Shown here piece after piece: positions 9,801 through 17,706 of a DNA stretch of 43,375 nucleotides. Where the stretch lies: assembly GCF_014653785.1 (NCBI RefSeq), contig NZ_BNAS01000009.1, positions 1 to 43,375 of the forward strand. Reading direction: 5' to 3'. Positions within the stretch are counted from its first letter, which is position 1. The number at the start of each line of letters is the position of its first letter. The notes beneath the pieces were generated by a model that saw only the letters and a list, made by a program, of their open reading frames with translations, had not been told where the DNA came from and made no database searches. The position numbers and the translations under genes are program-made. This DNA comes from Promicromonospora soli. GTDB taxonomy: Bacteria > Actinomycetota > Actinomycetes > Actinomycetales > Cellulomonadaceae.

Positions 9801-11037
9801 GTTCCGTCGCGTTCTGCCGCGCCTCGGGCGCCAGGTAAAGCCAGTCCTCCTGGTTGGACGCGCCCATCAGGTCGGCGAGGCCCCCACTGATGGCGGTCCA
9901 ACGAGAGGTCGCGTCCGTCGAGCGGTCCTTCTGGCCGAAGTACCAGTCTCGGATTGTCACGCGCGGCAGGCCACGCTTGCGCGGGGTCACCCAGATGCGC
10001 GCCGGCGCCAGCGCGCGGTGCAGGAGGTGACGCTGGTGTGCGTACCGCAGGATCTCGCCGAGCCGGGTGATCAGACCAACGCGCTCCTCCATCGTGAGGT
10101 TCGCGCCATCCGCCGCAAGGTAGTCCGACAGTGGTGTGGAGGCGTCGTCGTGGTCGAAGACTAGGGCCGGACCATCGTCGGTCTTCTTGAAGTCGACCGG
10201 AGCCGCAATGCCGTCGTTACTGATGCCGTAGGTCAGCTGGAACTCCCGCTGAGCCAACTGCTCGATCCGGGTGCGTTCGCTCGTCGGCGCCTTGGGCGGC
10301 ACGTCGTACAGGCGCAGACGACGCTTGATGCTCGGCATCGCAGGCAGCTGGACCAACACGTCGTGCCAGTCAGGTCCCTCTGCGATCGGCGTCGAAGAGG
10401 CGACCTCGAAGTCGCCGACCATGCGGACCTTCGGCGTCTTGCGGAAGCCCGCCTTGTCACACAGGGCGCGCACCTGCTTGGCCTGTACCCCGTCAATGCG
10501 ATGATGCGGATTGCTCGGCAGCGCGCCAACGAACTGACTCAATGTCTGGAGCGGCTTCTGCGGCTTCTGCGTCTTGACGTCGTAGTCGTCCAGGCGAAGA
10601 ACGTTGGACAGCCCGAGCTCGTCGACCTTGACCATGCTTCCATGACCGTGCAGCACCACGAGAGCCTTCACGAACGGCAGCGTCTTGGCCGCTGCCGGAC
10701 TCGGCGCATACGACTTCAAGAGGCTCGACAACCGCTTGGCCTTACGATCCGTCAGCAGCCACGGATTCTCGACGTTGCGAGTCCCGTGGTACCAACGCTG
10801 TGCCGTGCCACTTATGGTGCCGTGCCACCCCTTGAGCTCCACCACGAAGAAGCCGGCCGGCGAGAGCAGGAGGACATCGATCTCTGCGCTCCGGCCGTTG
10901 CTGTCGATGAACGTCAGGTTCGCCCAAGCCGTGGTGACGCCGTCGTCAGGAAGGACCTCGCGGACCTTCTGGAGCGCCTTGTCTTCGGCAGGCGTCACTG
11001 GCTCGCCCATGACGATCCAGCGGGAGTCAGGCAGCAT
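6823..11037 (-). CDS. pglW: BREX-2 serine/threonine kinase PglW
   Basis: PglW is the large kinase specific to type 2 BREX. The 1404 residues begin with a NERD nuclease-related domain (about 40-140) retaining D54, E67 and K69 (the D...ExK pattern). A first kinase-like domain (about 280-500) has HRALAP at 340-345, with Ala replacing the catalytic Asp, so it is a pseudokinase. A second kinase domain (about 525-790) looks active: glycine loop 534-539, K562, HRD at 650-652, N657, and DFS at 675-677 in place of DFG. The remaining ~600 residues include a helix-hairpin-like stretch near 850-900. The ATG at 11037 has a GAGG about 10 nt upstream. The gene is the first of the leftward BREX operon and its stop overlaps the pglX start by 4 nt. 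Confidence 0.92.
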   Translation of the reverse strand: MLPDSRWIVMGEPVTPAEDKALQKVREVLPDDGVTTAWANLTFIDSNGRSAEIDVLLLSPAGFFVVELKGWHGTISGTAQRWYHGTRNVENPWLLTDRKAKRLSSLLKSYAPSPAAAKTLPFVKALVVLHGHGSMVKVDELGLSNVLRLDDYDVKTQKPQKPLQTLSQFVGALPSNPHHRIDGVQAKQVRALCDKAGFRKTPKVRMVGDFEVASSTPIAEGPDWHDVLVQLPAMPSIKRRLRLYDVPPKAPTSERTRIEQLAQREFQLTYGISNDGIAAPVDFKKTDDGPALVFDHDDASTPLSDYLAADGANLTMEERVGLITRLGEILRYAHQRHLLHRALAPARIWVTPRKRGLPRVTIRDWYFGQKDRSTDATSRWTAISGGLADLMGASNQEDWLYLAPEARQNATELPGVPLDVYGFGALAYLILTGTAPAATFAELEQVHAELGGLDPRRAAQGVPDDLAVAVTLATSVVESDRPATIDEVLGLVRDAWDEVRRQAVDEVRTPVADPLDAQTADMIADRFLVSRRRGEGSSGVALAVLDDTVGDDAGRDRELILKIARTDVAARALDNEAQILKGLDHKRVVRLLEGPLDLDGRRGLLLSDAGPETLAARLTTEGRATLGQLERFGSELLEAMSYLDGKGVFHRDIKPANLGIREDPGTRRPTLVLFDFSLATEPVENLRSGTTGYLDPYLGRGRRTVYDRAAEIYAVSATLFEMATGQLPWWGQGAGVPAHATDAPVVDPGGFEQAVAVPLTALFRRALSPDAKDRFGTVDELAVAWHEAFASLDADDDTTGADDARAARATVETLLEQSGLSARALSALARLDEAVTVGDLLGIHPMRVNSIRGLGEKYRKEIQGRIRQWRERLSTPARTNDDDASGTERVVEGLLGRLDGDTTVIRTVVGLSDKAPKFTLTWPTPAEAGQQLGLSREQVNSEIEAAVMMWTSTPAGQGSVLDAVHAEVLRILADAGRIMTVPELATALAAQRGSLLEGPARVGQGRALLRAVYELDLRMPNPALNLRRRSQGRDPLLALTESVLAEDLDAPAPTADELGDLAIDLGRQADDLVRDGVIGHVPAARALRAVLGETLGDAYLPDHRLLRLAASASDNAAVSGFEELYPRNLEVRIALEHALRGKPGRSLSVEAVRRSVSARFPEVRLPGTQVRLDELVAKVLPGVRNVDGRYETPGSNRASTATGTSLTTHGGAGTPDVDVARKLADSFSRHAALTLAVDPRRYVRATHIIASGYAARGLELLDVGSLLVQATKTLAEREGIDWSFVVGVDGLDRGSADWNMLAALVRDAVRPRWEDELARPVPLLVTNAGPLVRYGMTPLLAQFLDVGTPRPATRWLLVAKSADQPAPVLEGASVPVGPSGWLTFPSDPAALAAVAPLEIPGAPQ

Positions 11038-11192
11038 TCGGACAGAACCTCAAGACATCGGTGGCGGGACTGTACTCAGCGTCGCATGCGAGGCGGTGTA
11101 CAGCCTGGTGACGCTGGTGAAACGGTACCTGCCGTCAGGCCAGCGACGCGGGTTAAAACGGGTGAGCCGCGGGTGACTCTGGCCAAGTAACT

Positions 11193-11207
11193 GTTGGTTC
11201 AACCAAC
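11193..11207. promoter_or_regulatory. perfect 7-bp palindrome upstream of pglW
   Basis: GTTGGTT-C-AACCAAC is a perfect inverted repeat about 155 bp before pglW, in the only noncoding stretch that could hold the BREX promoter. It has the size and symmetry of an operator for a dimeric regulator. No BREX regulator is encoded in the window, so the partner is unknown. Confidence 0.4.
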
Positions 11208-11222
11208 TGGCGCTGCTAGCTG

Positions 11223-11387
11223 ACCAACGACGGCATGAACGACGTCGAACTGCTGACCTGGGCTGCACGCGGAGTCGCGATGGGGCACGCACTCCAGCAG
11301 CTCAAACCCGTCGCGGACGAGGTCACCCGCACCACATAAGAGCACGGCGTCGTCGATGCCTCCGGTCGATCACTGCGCGGGACGTAG
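11223..11387 (+). pseudogene. C-terminal remnant of a Cof-type HAD phosphatase
   Basis: Read on the plus strand, 11223-11339 encodes a piece matching the end of the intact HAD protein at 17707-18546: the NDxE motif region, then LTWA-RGVAMGHA and ADEVT. It ends in an in-frame TAA where the intact protein continues; after this stop the same frame still reads EHGVV-DA-like sequence to a TAG at 11385-11387. There is no start and no N-terminal half. It is diverged from the intact copy, so it is an old paralogue or a relic of another element rather than a recent duplicate. Confidence 0.8.
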
Positions 11388-11405
11388 CCGGTCGCTAGCC
11401 ATTTC

Positions 11406-11448
11406 GGGCCCCGGGCCGCCTCCGAGAGGACCGCAGCTCCCGGGGCCC
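11406..11448 (-). terminator. hairpin after the DUF262 gene
   Basis: GGGCCCCGGG (11406-11415) and CCCGGGGCCC (11439-11448) form a perfect 10-bp stem 29 bp past the stop of the leftward DUF262 gene. There is no clear U tract on either strand, as is common in GC-rich actinobacteria. It would separate that gene from the BREX operon. Confidence 0.5.
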
Positions 11449-11476
11449 TCCGCCATTGCGTGAGAGTCAGAACGTC

Positions 11477-13684
11477 TCAGCGCAACCAGATGCGCAGGTA
11501 GCTCCCTCGCTCCTCTCCCAAGCCGGCGGCAGCCCAATTGGCTGTCTGCCCGGGCTCGTCGCTCCGCACGTCGACATTGGTGCGGTTGAGATAGGCGCTA
11601 CCTCCGACGCACTTCACGACGAACCCCCAGCCCGGCCATGAGGCATCGGGGTCTGCCAATTGCATGCCAACGGATGCGAGCGCGGCGACCAAGGGCGCCA
11701 GGGAGCCCACCGGTTGTCCAGGCACGGGCTCCACCAATGCTGCCGCGACGTGCTCGGCTGGCGCCCGCACCGGTACGGCCGGTTCAGGCGCGGAGGAAGC
11801 CTCTCGGCTCCGCCCACCGAGCGTGTTCGGACTTGGCCACACGCGAGTTGCCACTGCTGCGAGGAATGCCCCTCGCGCGTCGATCTCGGACTCACTCCAT
11901 TGCTCGACAGCAGCGATTCCCTTGTTGATCACCAGGGCGCCCTGCTTCGCAAACTCCGGCCGCTTCGCGGTCCACCCCAAGTTCGAGACGTCAAGATTGA
12001 ACGCCTGAGTGACGAGGGTCAGGTTGCCAAGTCGGTCGAGCGCCTGCCCACGCAGCAGAACGCGTTGGACAGCCTCGGTGTCACCGGCGTCGGGGTCAGC
12101 GTCGACAAGATTGCCGGCAGCATCGCGCAGTGGCCAATGCGCCTTCCAGCTGCGCGGCAGCACGTGCTCGATCTGCAGTCCGTCGAATCCGATCGCCGCG
12201 GGCGGCTCATGTGGGTCGTCACGTCGGAGCTGGTCGTCAATCGCCTCGAACAGCGTGCGGATCCGGTACTGCGCCACGTTCTTGTAGAACGGCCGCGTCA
12301 TGAACGCATCGCGGACTTCGTTGTCAGTAGGCCATGCAAGCGTGCCACCCTGCAGTGCGTCGACGACGGCATCCGCAACGTTCTCGCCTGATGCGGCGGC
12401 ACTCTTCGCCTCCCGCAGAACCCGGGTGAGGTGCGTGCCGTAGCCACGCGTCTGCCAACCAACGTAGACCCGGCGCAGCGCCCACGATTCGACCGAGCGC
12501 ACGGCGCGTACCTCGTCCTCCAGACTCACTACCTGCGGTGACGCGATGCGTAACCAGGCGAGGAGGGGCACCGACGTCGTGATCTCGAACGCGTTGAGCC
12601 GGTCGTACGACGTGCGCAGGCGCGGATCCACGGCTTCGGCGCCGTAGATTGCCCGGTACGCCTTGGCATAGTGACTGAGCTCGCGCAGGACATGCTCGGT
12701 ATCAGGAGCGCCGGGCCCATTCAGGTACTCCCGCGCCTCGCGATACAGGTGGCTTACGTTCGCCTCGGAGCCTGAGATGCCGGTAAGCCAGACCGACAGC
12801 AGGACGTCGCGACGGCCGCGCGCCGCGTGGCCACGGCCAACGATGACCTTCCACCAGTCATCGTCGAAGTGCGCCCAGTACGCGTCGTAGAGCCGATCGA
12901 CATCCTCGTCAGCAAGTTCGCCCCGAAGGAAGAGAAGGTTCTTGACGAGATCAATCGCCGCGAGCGGAGTCTGACGACCGTTGAGCACCTCGAAGATGAC
13001 CTGAGCGTCGTCGTTGTCCTCGAGGTCGATGACGACCAGCTTGAAAAGGCTCGACAACGCGTCTGCCAGCGCCTGTAGACGGACGGGGTCCAGTTCGCCG
13101 GCGTCGTTGCGTGCACTCTCGCGCACGGCCTCGGAGAAGTACCGGCGCGCTCTGAGGTAGAGGTGGTCCTTGTCCCCGGCATAGGCAGGCACCGTGTCGG
13201 CCATCGCGGCGGGCCACACTTCGCGATCTCGTCGCCGTGGCCAGAGCTTGTGAACCTCCTCAGGCGAGTCCACGACGTCGTCCGGGTTGAAGAGCATGCG
13301 GCGGACGGACTTGCGACGATCCGACCCAACATCCTGGAGAACGTCAAGCAGACCGCGCACGAGGAGCTGAATCGTCGTGAGCCGCTGCTGACCGTCGATG
13401 ACCGAGCGCAGAGCAATCCCGCCCGTGGCGAACGGAAGGCTCGCGCACACGACCGCGCCAAGAAAGTGCGGCGTGACGCCCTGCTCCTTGTTCTTCAGGC
13501 CTACCGCCTTCTCGTCCTCGTCCGAGCGAACTTCGAGGAGCTTGTCCGCTGTGCTCTCCAGGTCTTCGAATAGGAGTTTCCACTGACCGTCGAGGGTCCA
13601 CTCGTAGTCCCGCTGGAACGTCGGGATGATGTACCGCCGCTCCGGCTTGAGGATGTCCTGCAGCGGGTAGGTCTTTGCGTCCAC
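11477..13684 (-). CDS. DUF262/DUF1524 protein, GmrSD-like modification-dependent restriction enzyme
   Basis: The family joins an N-terminal DUF262 domain (ParB-like fold, nucleotide use) to a C-terminal DUF1524 HNH-type nuclease, as in GmrSD, which cuts modified phage DNA. Seen here, from the chosen start: FQRDYEW at 23-29, the DUF262 signature DGQQR at 97-101, and a DUF1524 EHVLP motif at 506-510 followed by an LGNLTLV segment. The product is 735 residues, a single fused polypeptide. An upstream ATG at 13699 would add five residues, but AAGGAG lies 4 nt before the GTG at 13684, so I prefer that start. It is divergent from the GTPase gene and next to BREX, which fits a defence role. The nuclease target is not known. 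Confidence 0.82.
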   Translation of the reverse strand: MDAKTYPLQDILKPERRYIIPTFQRDYEWTLDGQWKLLFEDLESTADKLLEVRSDEDEKAVGLKNKEQGVTPHFLGAVVCASLPFATGGIALRSVIDGQQRLTTIQLLVRGLLDVLQDVGSDRRKSVRRMLFNPDDVVDSPEEVHKLWPRRRDREVWPAAMADTVPAYAGDKDHLYLRARRYFSEAVRESARNDAGELDPVRLQALADALSSLFKLVVIDLEDNDDAQVIFEVLNGRQTPLAAIDLVKNLLFLRGELADEDVDRLYDAYWAHFDDDWWKVIVGRGHAARGRRDVLLSVWLTGISGSEANVSHLYREAREYLNGPGAPDTEHVLRELSHYAKAYRAIYGAEAVDPRLRTSYDRLNAFEITTSVPLLAWLRIASPQVVSLEDEVRAVRSVESWALRRVYVGWQTRGYGTHLTRVLREAKSAAASGENVADAVVDALQGGTLAWPTDNEVRDAFMTRPFYKNVAQYRIRTLFEAIDDQLRRDDPHEPPAAIGFDGLQIEHVLPRSWKAHWPLRDAAGNLVDADPDAGDTEAVQRVLLRGQALDRLGNLTLVTQAFNLDVSNLGWTAKRPEFAKQGALVINKGIAAVEQWSESEIDARGAFLAAVATRVWPSPNTLGGRSREASSAPEPAVPVRAPAEHVAAALVEPVPGQPVGSLAPLVAALASVGMQLADPDASWPGWGFVVKCVGGSAYLNRTNVDVRSDEPGQTANWAAAGLGEERGSYLRIWLR

Positions 13685-13867
13685 GGGGCTCCTTTGCATC
13701 TGCGACGTCGTTCATGATGTCAGGCCCGGGCGTACTACTGCCTACCGGCACGGGTGATCCTGGGCCCAGTCCATCGACTTGGCTGCTGGAACACCGTCGA
13801 TCATCGCCCGGGTGACTTTGGTGAGTTCCCGGTTCCGACAGCACAGGTCCGGGGTAGCGTCACCGCC

Positions 13868-14896
13868 GTGGCAGCAATCCGAGTGCGGGAACAACACATC
13901 GCCGTATTCGGCGGGGCCGGCAGCGGCAAGACCGTCCTGGTCTCGTCCTTCTACGGCGGGGCACAGGAGCACGCGTTCCTCAAGGAGAGCCTGTTCCACG
14001 TCATCGCTGATGACACCAGCCAGGGCACCCGCCTCCACCAGAACTACCTCGGCATGAAGAACAGCGCTCGGGTGCCTGCGCTGACACGCTTCGCAGCGAC
14101 GCCATACTCCTTCACGATCAAGTTGAAGGATCAGGGTGACGCCAAGGCCACCAGAGCGAGGCCCTTCGACGCGCTACGCGTCGTCTGGCACGACTACCCG
14201 GGCGAGTGGTTCGCGGAGGAGCCGAGCGGCGAGACGGAAGCAGAGCGCCGTCTCCACACGTTCCGGTCGCTGCTGCGGTCCGACGTCGCCCTCGTCCTGG
14301 TCGACGGCCAGAAGCTTCGCGACAGCGCTGGTGAGGAGGAGAAGTACCTCAAGTCCCTGTTCTGGGGTTTGGTCGTCGAGAAGGCCGGCGGTGACGTCAC
14401 CGCACTCCACGAAGTACTCAAGGGCATGGTCCAGGTCCCGGATGCGCTGTCGATGGGCGAGGACTTCATGCTGCTCTCGTCGGCCCGGTTCACGCCGGAC
14501 AAGATCGAGGTGACCGAACGGGTCGGCCTCGACCTTCTGCTGCCAGTCGCTTCCCTTCTGCCCCTGGAGCGGCTCATCCAGTGGTCCGAGCGGTTCGATA
14601 TCCCGCGCAAGTGGATGGACCAGCTCGCGGACAACGCCGACGCACTGGCGACCGCCCTCGCCGGGGCGAGCGTCGTCACCGCCGTCCTGAACAAGGTGCC
14701 CAAGATCGGTCCAGCGCTGGGCAAGGTCGCACTCCCCGCGCTCGCCGAGGCGATCAAGCTCGGCCTGCCGAAGATCAAGGAGGCGAACGCCCAGGCCCGG
14801 GCGAACAAGGACCAACTGAGGACTGTCCTGACCCAGTTCCGGCTCGACCTCGAACAGGGCGTCGAGGACGGACTCCTCGTGAAGAGCCTCAGGTGA
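13868..14896 (+). CDS. P-loop GTPase-like protein, possible defence NTPase
   Basis: A 342-residue soluble protein. Residues 15-22 (GGAGSGKT) form a Walker A loop near the N-terminus, and 109-112 (DYPG) form a DxxG-type switch II motif, pointing to a TRAFAC-like GTPase rather than an AAA ATPase. A clear NKxD specificity motif is not visible; VDGQK near 145-149 sits roughly where it should be. The last ~90 residues are helical with Gly/Ala/Lys-rich segments. The open frame extends to 13754, but homologous-looking sequence starts at the GTG at 13868; the ribosome binding site is weak. It resembles the double-GTPase-type NTPases linked to conflict systems, but I cannot confirm the family. It overlaps the next gene by 4 nt and is divergent from the DUF262 gene. 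Confidence 0.7.
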   Translation: MAAIRVREQHIAVFGGAGSGKTVLVSSFYGGAQEHAFLKESLFHVIADDTSQGTRLHQNYLGMKNSARVPALTRFAATPYSFTIKLKDQGDAKATRARPFDALRVVWHDYPGEWFAEEPSGETEAERRLHTFRSLLRSDVALVLVDGQKLRDSAGEEEKYLKSLFWGLVVEKAGGDVTALHEVLKGMVQVPDALSMGEDFMLLSSARFTPDKIEVTERVGLDLLLPVASLLPLERLIQWSERFDIPRKWMDQLADNADALATALAGASVVTAVLNKVPKIGPALGKVALPALAEAIKLGLPKIKEANAQARANKDQLRTVLTQFRLDLEQGVEDGLLVKSLR

Positions 14897-15297
14897 ACTT
14901 CGTCTGGGCGACACGCGGAAGGTCCTGGGGCTTTCGGTTCCTCCGCGACGGAGGGTTCCCCGACCCACTCCCGGTCTATGACCATGCATTTGCGGGCACC
15001 GAGGACGAGCCGACGACGTACCGGCGCGTCGGCACGCAGGTTGCCTTGCGTTTCCCTGACCCCGATGGTCGATCGGACGAGGCGGGGCGCGTCATCCCCC
15101 ACGACATCGTCGTCCTGCCGCCGCTGGCAGACGACATCCGCTCCGTCGATGACGGTCAGCGGATCGTCTGGCCGCTGATTGCGGATGCCTTCAAGAGCTT
15201 GTGGGACCTGAAGCGGCCACTGTCGGCTACCGACATCAGGAGAGCCTTCGGTGACGATCCGGCCAGTCTCGGCAGCGACGAAGAGCACCGACCGTGA
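14893..15297 (+). CDS. small unknown partner of the GTPase
   Basis: A 134-residue protein starting at a GTG that overlaps the GTPase stop (GTGA), so the two are translationally coupled and probably act together. I do not recognise the fold. The sequence begins with an aromatic-rich strand region (residues 2-20), has a Pro/Asp-rich centre, and ends in a charged helix and an acidic tail. There is no signal peptide or membrane segment. Function is unassigned; dependence on the GTPase is inferred from the overlap only. Confidence 0.72.
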   Translation: MNFVWATRGRSWGFRFLRDGGFPDPLPVYDHAFAGTEDEPTTYRRVGTQVALRFPDPDGRSDEAGRVIPHDIVVLPPLADDIRSVDDGQRIVWPLIADAFKSLWDLKRPLSATDIRRAFGDDPASLGSDEEHRP

Positions 15298-15319
15298 CCC
15301 ACTTCGGGCCACTCGGCCC

Positions 15320-15994
15320 CTACCGCCAACGAGCAGCGAACGCTCCGTTCATCCGCTTGAGCGAGACGAAGCTGCCGTCGGCGATGCGTCGGCGGGTTTC
15401 CTGCCACTCGCGGATCACGCGTCGCCGGCCGTCGGGATGCTCGGGCCAGTTGTCCCGTGTGATGGGAACACCCGAGTAGACCGGCTCGTAACTGAACCCG
15501 TGCAATGGCGCGGCTTTCGGATGCACGGTGGCGAGAATCTGGATCGCGCGACGGTGGTACCACTTGGACACCGCCGCGACGGGTAGTCCGACGTGGACGG
15601 CCTCATCGAGGAACGTGGTCGAGTTCTGCACGTTCTGCCAGGTGTCTGCCGACTCGGCCTCGACACGAATCACGTCCATGGGGACACCCCGCTCGATGAG
15701 CAGGTTACGCAGCACGTGCCCTTCGACGATGCCGTTGTGCCTGTTGACCCCGCCGGTCACGATGATCAGCGGAGCCAGACCTTGCTGGTAGCGATCGGCA
15801 ACAAGGTCTGCGGGCAGCGTCTGATTGGTGCCGAACACGAAGTAGGCCGCCGGGCCGGTCGGGGGCGCCTCGATGTCCACGAACGCCGTGATCTGCGGGA
15901 CTAGTTCAGGGCTGATTTCGGCGACGCTGAAGTCGATCCCGGCGTACGCCGAAGCTCCGCCACTGGGCACCGGTGCTTCCCCCTGGTCGGTCAC
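15320..15994 (-). CDS. YdcF family (DUF218) protein
   Basis: This 224-residue protein has the DUF218 core: a FVFGTN strand near the start, TGGVNRHN followed by E-G-H-x-LRNLLI, and the later RVEAESADTWQN segment that is the family hallmark. Many relatives are membrane-anchored, but this one has no leading hydrophobic helix and should be cytoplasmic. YdcF-type proteins bind nucleotide cofactors; the reaction is not established. The GTG start at 15994 overlaps the stop of the upstream regulator gene by 4 nt, so the two form a leftward operon. The gene converges with the GTPase partner, 23 bp away. Confidence 0.83.
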   Translation of the reverse strand: MTDQGEAPVPSGGASAYAGIDFSVAEISPELVPQITAFVDIEAPPTGPAAYFVFGTNQTLPADLVADRYQQGLAPLIIVTGGVNRHNGIVEGHVLRNLLIERGVPMDVIRVEAESADTWQNVQNSTTFLDEAVHVGLPVAAVSKWYHRRAIQILATVHPKAAPLHGFSYEPVYSGVPITRDNWPEHPDGRRRVIREWQETRRRIADGSFVSLKRMNGAFAARWR

Positions 15995-17430
15995 GTCCTG
16001 CTCCCTGCTGCTGCGAGGTCCCGTGCGGCGTCACGGTACAGGCCGGCAAACTCCGATACCTCGGCTGTGTCGCTGATGCCAGCACCAGCGAGGGCGCGGT
16101 CGAGCTTGCCTGCTAGGACGACGGTGGGCCACACGGTGCCCGGCACACTCAGCGCGGCGGCTCCGGTCGCGGCAGCCTCATCCAGCTCTCCGAGCCCGGC
16201 CTGTGCCAGGGCCAGCACGAGGAGGGTTCGGGCGTAGCTCGATGTCTCGCGGGCTCGGCCCTCAGGGTACGCCGTCGTGATCAGGCCCTCGGTGACCGCC
16301 GAAGCCTCTGCATACTCGCCGACCAGTAGCAGCGAAGCGGCCGTGTACGGAGGCTCGGCGGAACGCGCGATCGAGTGCACACCGGCGTTGGCGTCATCGT
16401 CGAGAGCGGAAATCGCAGTCTGCGCCCGGAGGCGAGCGGTCTGCATGCCCTGCGTGTTGCCGAGCGAGGCATGCGAGCGCATCTGCTGGCAGATCAGCTT
16501 CGCGAACGCCACAGTGCCGACAGGTGCCATGGCCGCGCCCTGACGAGCCAAGTCCAGTGAACGGGCTCCGCGTCCTTGGTAGTGCGAGATCGTGGCACGG
16601 GTCAGCAGCGCCCAGCCCGAGATCACCGGGTGGCCCGCCGCTTGGCCACGATTCTGCGCGTCGAGCGCCCAGACCAGTGCTGAGGTGTGGTCGCTCTGGT
16701 AGGAGGACGCGACGGCCAAGATGCTGGACAGCCACGCAGCGGCCGCTTGGATGTCAGCTGCCCGAGCCCCGATGGGCTTGTACCTGTCGAGAAGTGACCG
16801 TGCGAACTGCCGGGCCGCTAGAAGGTCGGCCAGGACCGGTGCCGGGCCGGCGGTCGCGAGCCTGTCGGAGGTGAAGGCGATGACCTCTTCCAGAGCGTCG
16901 ATCGCCGCGCCAAGACTGTCGGGCTGTCCGGACTCCACCATGCCCAAGGCGTACGTCAGGCTGGACGAGCCGTACTCAGATGCGGGGCTGACTCGCGCCG
17001 CTTCCTGGGCCACTCCTGGATACGACGCCGACCGAGCCTGCCCGGTGTCAATCTGTCTCGTCGCCACAAGTCGACGTTCGGCATCCGACATCCGGTCGAG
17101 GTCGGCCTCGTCGAGGAGGTCGGCAACCACGCAGCCGTGTCCAAATGCGGACGCCAGCGCGGCGAGGACCTCCAGCGAAGGACGTGTTCCGCCGAACGGC
17201 CAGGACTCCCACTCGGAGACGCGGCTCTCACCGATGGCCAGGTGTGGGTTGGCGGAGCGGAACTCCTGAACGAGCTTCCACTGCGGCCATCCCATCGCGT
17301 ACCGCCAGGCGACCCGCGGCCGCACGTGCAGCCGCGCAGCCAGCTCGACCGCGACGTCCTTGGTGGACATGCCCCTGCGGAACAGCTCCTGTCGGATCTG
17401 CTCGCGCAAAGCCTTCGCACTCTTGGCCAC
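15991..17430 (-). CDS. helix-turn-helix regulator with TPR-like C-terminal region
   Basis: From the GTG at 17430 the product has 479 residues. The GGAGG sequence 8 nt upstream of this GTG decides the start; the longer open frame to 17574 lacks such support. Residues about 8-95 hold an XRE-like helix-turn-helix with the segment ESRVSEWESW and an extended actinobacterial-type linker. Residues about 140-479 are Ala/Leu-rich repeats of TPR character, typical of regulators that bind a small ligand or peptide. It is coupled to ydcF and divergent from the HAD gene; two palindromes lie in the shared upstream region and could be its own operators. The ligand is unknown. Confidence 0.8.
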   Translation of the reverse strand: MAKSAKALREQIRQELFRRGMSTKDVAVELAARLHVRPRVAWRYAMGWPQWKLVQEFRSANPHLAIGESRVSEWESWPFGGTRPSLEVLAALASAFGHGCVVADLLDEADLDRMSDAERRLVATRQIDTGQARSASYPGVAQEAARVSPASEYGSSSLTYALGMVESGQPDSLGAAIDALEEVIAFTSDRLATAGPAPVLADLLAARQFARSLLDRYKPIGARAADIQAAAAWLSSILAVASSYQSDHTSALVWALDAQNRGQAAGHPVISGWALLTRATISHYQGRGARSLDLARQGAAMAPVGTVAFAKLICQQMRSHASLGNTQGMQTARLRAQTAISALDDDANAGVHSIARSAEPPYTAASLLLVGEYAEASAVTEGLITTAYPEGRARETSSYARTLLVLALAQAGLGELDEAAATGAAALSVPGTVWPTVVLAGKLDRALAGAGISDTAEVSEFAGLYRDAARDLAAAGSRT

Positions 17431-17474
17431 AACCTGCCCCTCCAGGTTCCGGCGATCCGTCGTGAGGCTCGCCT

Positions 17475-17487
17475 CTAGGCAGCCTAG
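17475..17487. promoter_or_regulatory. palindrome in the regulator/HAD divergent region
   Basis: CTAGGC-A-GCCTAG is a perfect 6-bp inverted repeat with a one-base centre, 45 bp upstream of the regulator start. It is a plausible autoregulatory operator. Confidence 0.4.
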
Positions 17488-17525
17488 TGACGGCAGCGGA
17501 CTGCGGCCCTTCGCGCGACGGAAGT

Positions 17526-17540
17526 TTCCAGCCTCTGGAA
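17526..17540. promoter_or_regulatory. second palindrome in the regulator/HAD divergent region
   Basis: TTCCAG-CCT-CTGGAA is a perfect inverted repeat between the divergent regulator and HAD genes, about 50 bp from the first palindrome. The two differ in sequence, so they may be sites for different proteins. Confidence 0.35.
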
Positions 17541-17706
17541 GTTGTCGGGCCTCGGGATCGCGTCTCCGCTGCACCTAGACTCTGATCGCGTTCTTCCTTG
17601 GACAGGCGGATTTCCCACCTGCGGGCAGCAGCAGGGTGGTTCTGCCTGACGGCGACGGCTCCCCGCCGACGTCGGGCACCCCGACCCTGACCCATCGGAG
17701 ATCACC

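Noticed and set aside
11050-11222. Possible tRNA or small RNA upstream of pglW
   Set aside because: No cloverleaf or conserved tRNA boxes could be formed; only the palindrome at 11193-11207 stands out.
15991-17574. Longer version of the HTH regulator starting at 17574
   Set aside because: The extra 48 residues are Arg/Pro-rich with no ribosome binding site; GGAGG supports the GTG at 17430 and the extension covers the palindromes.
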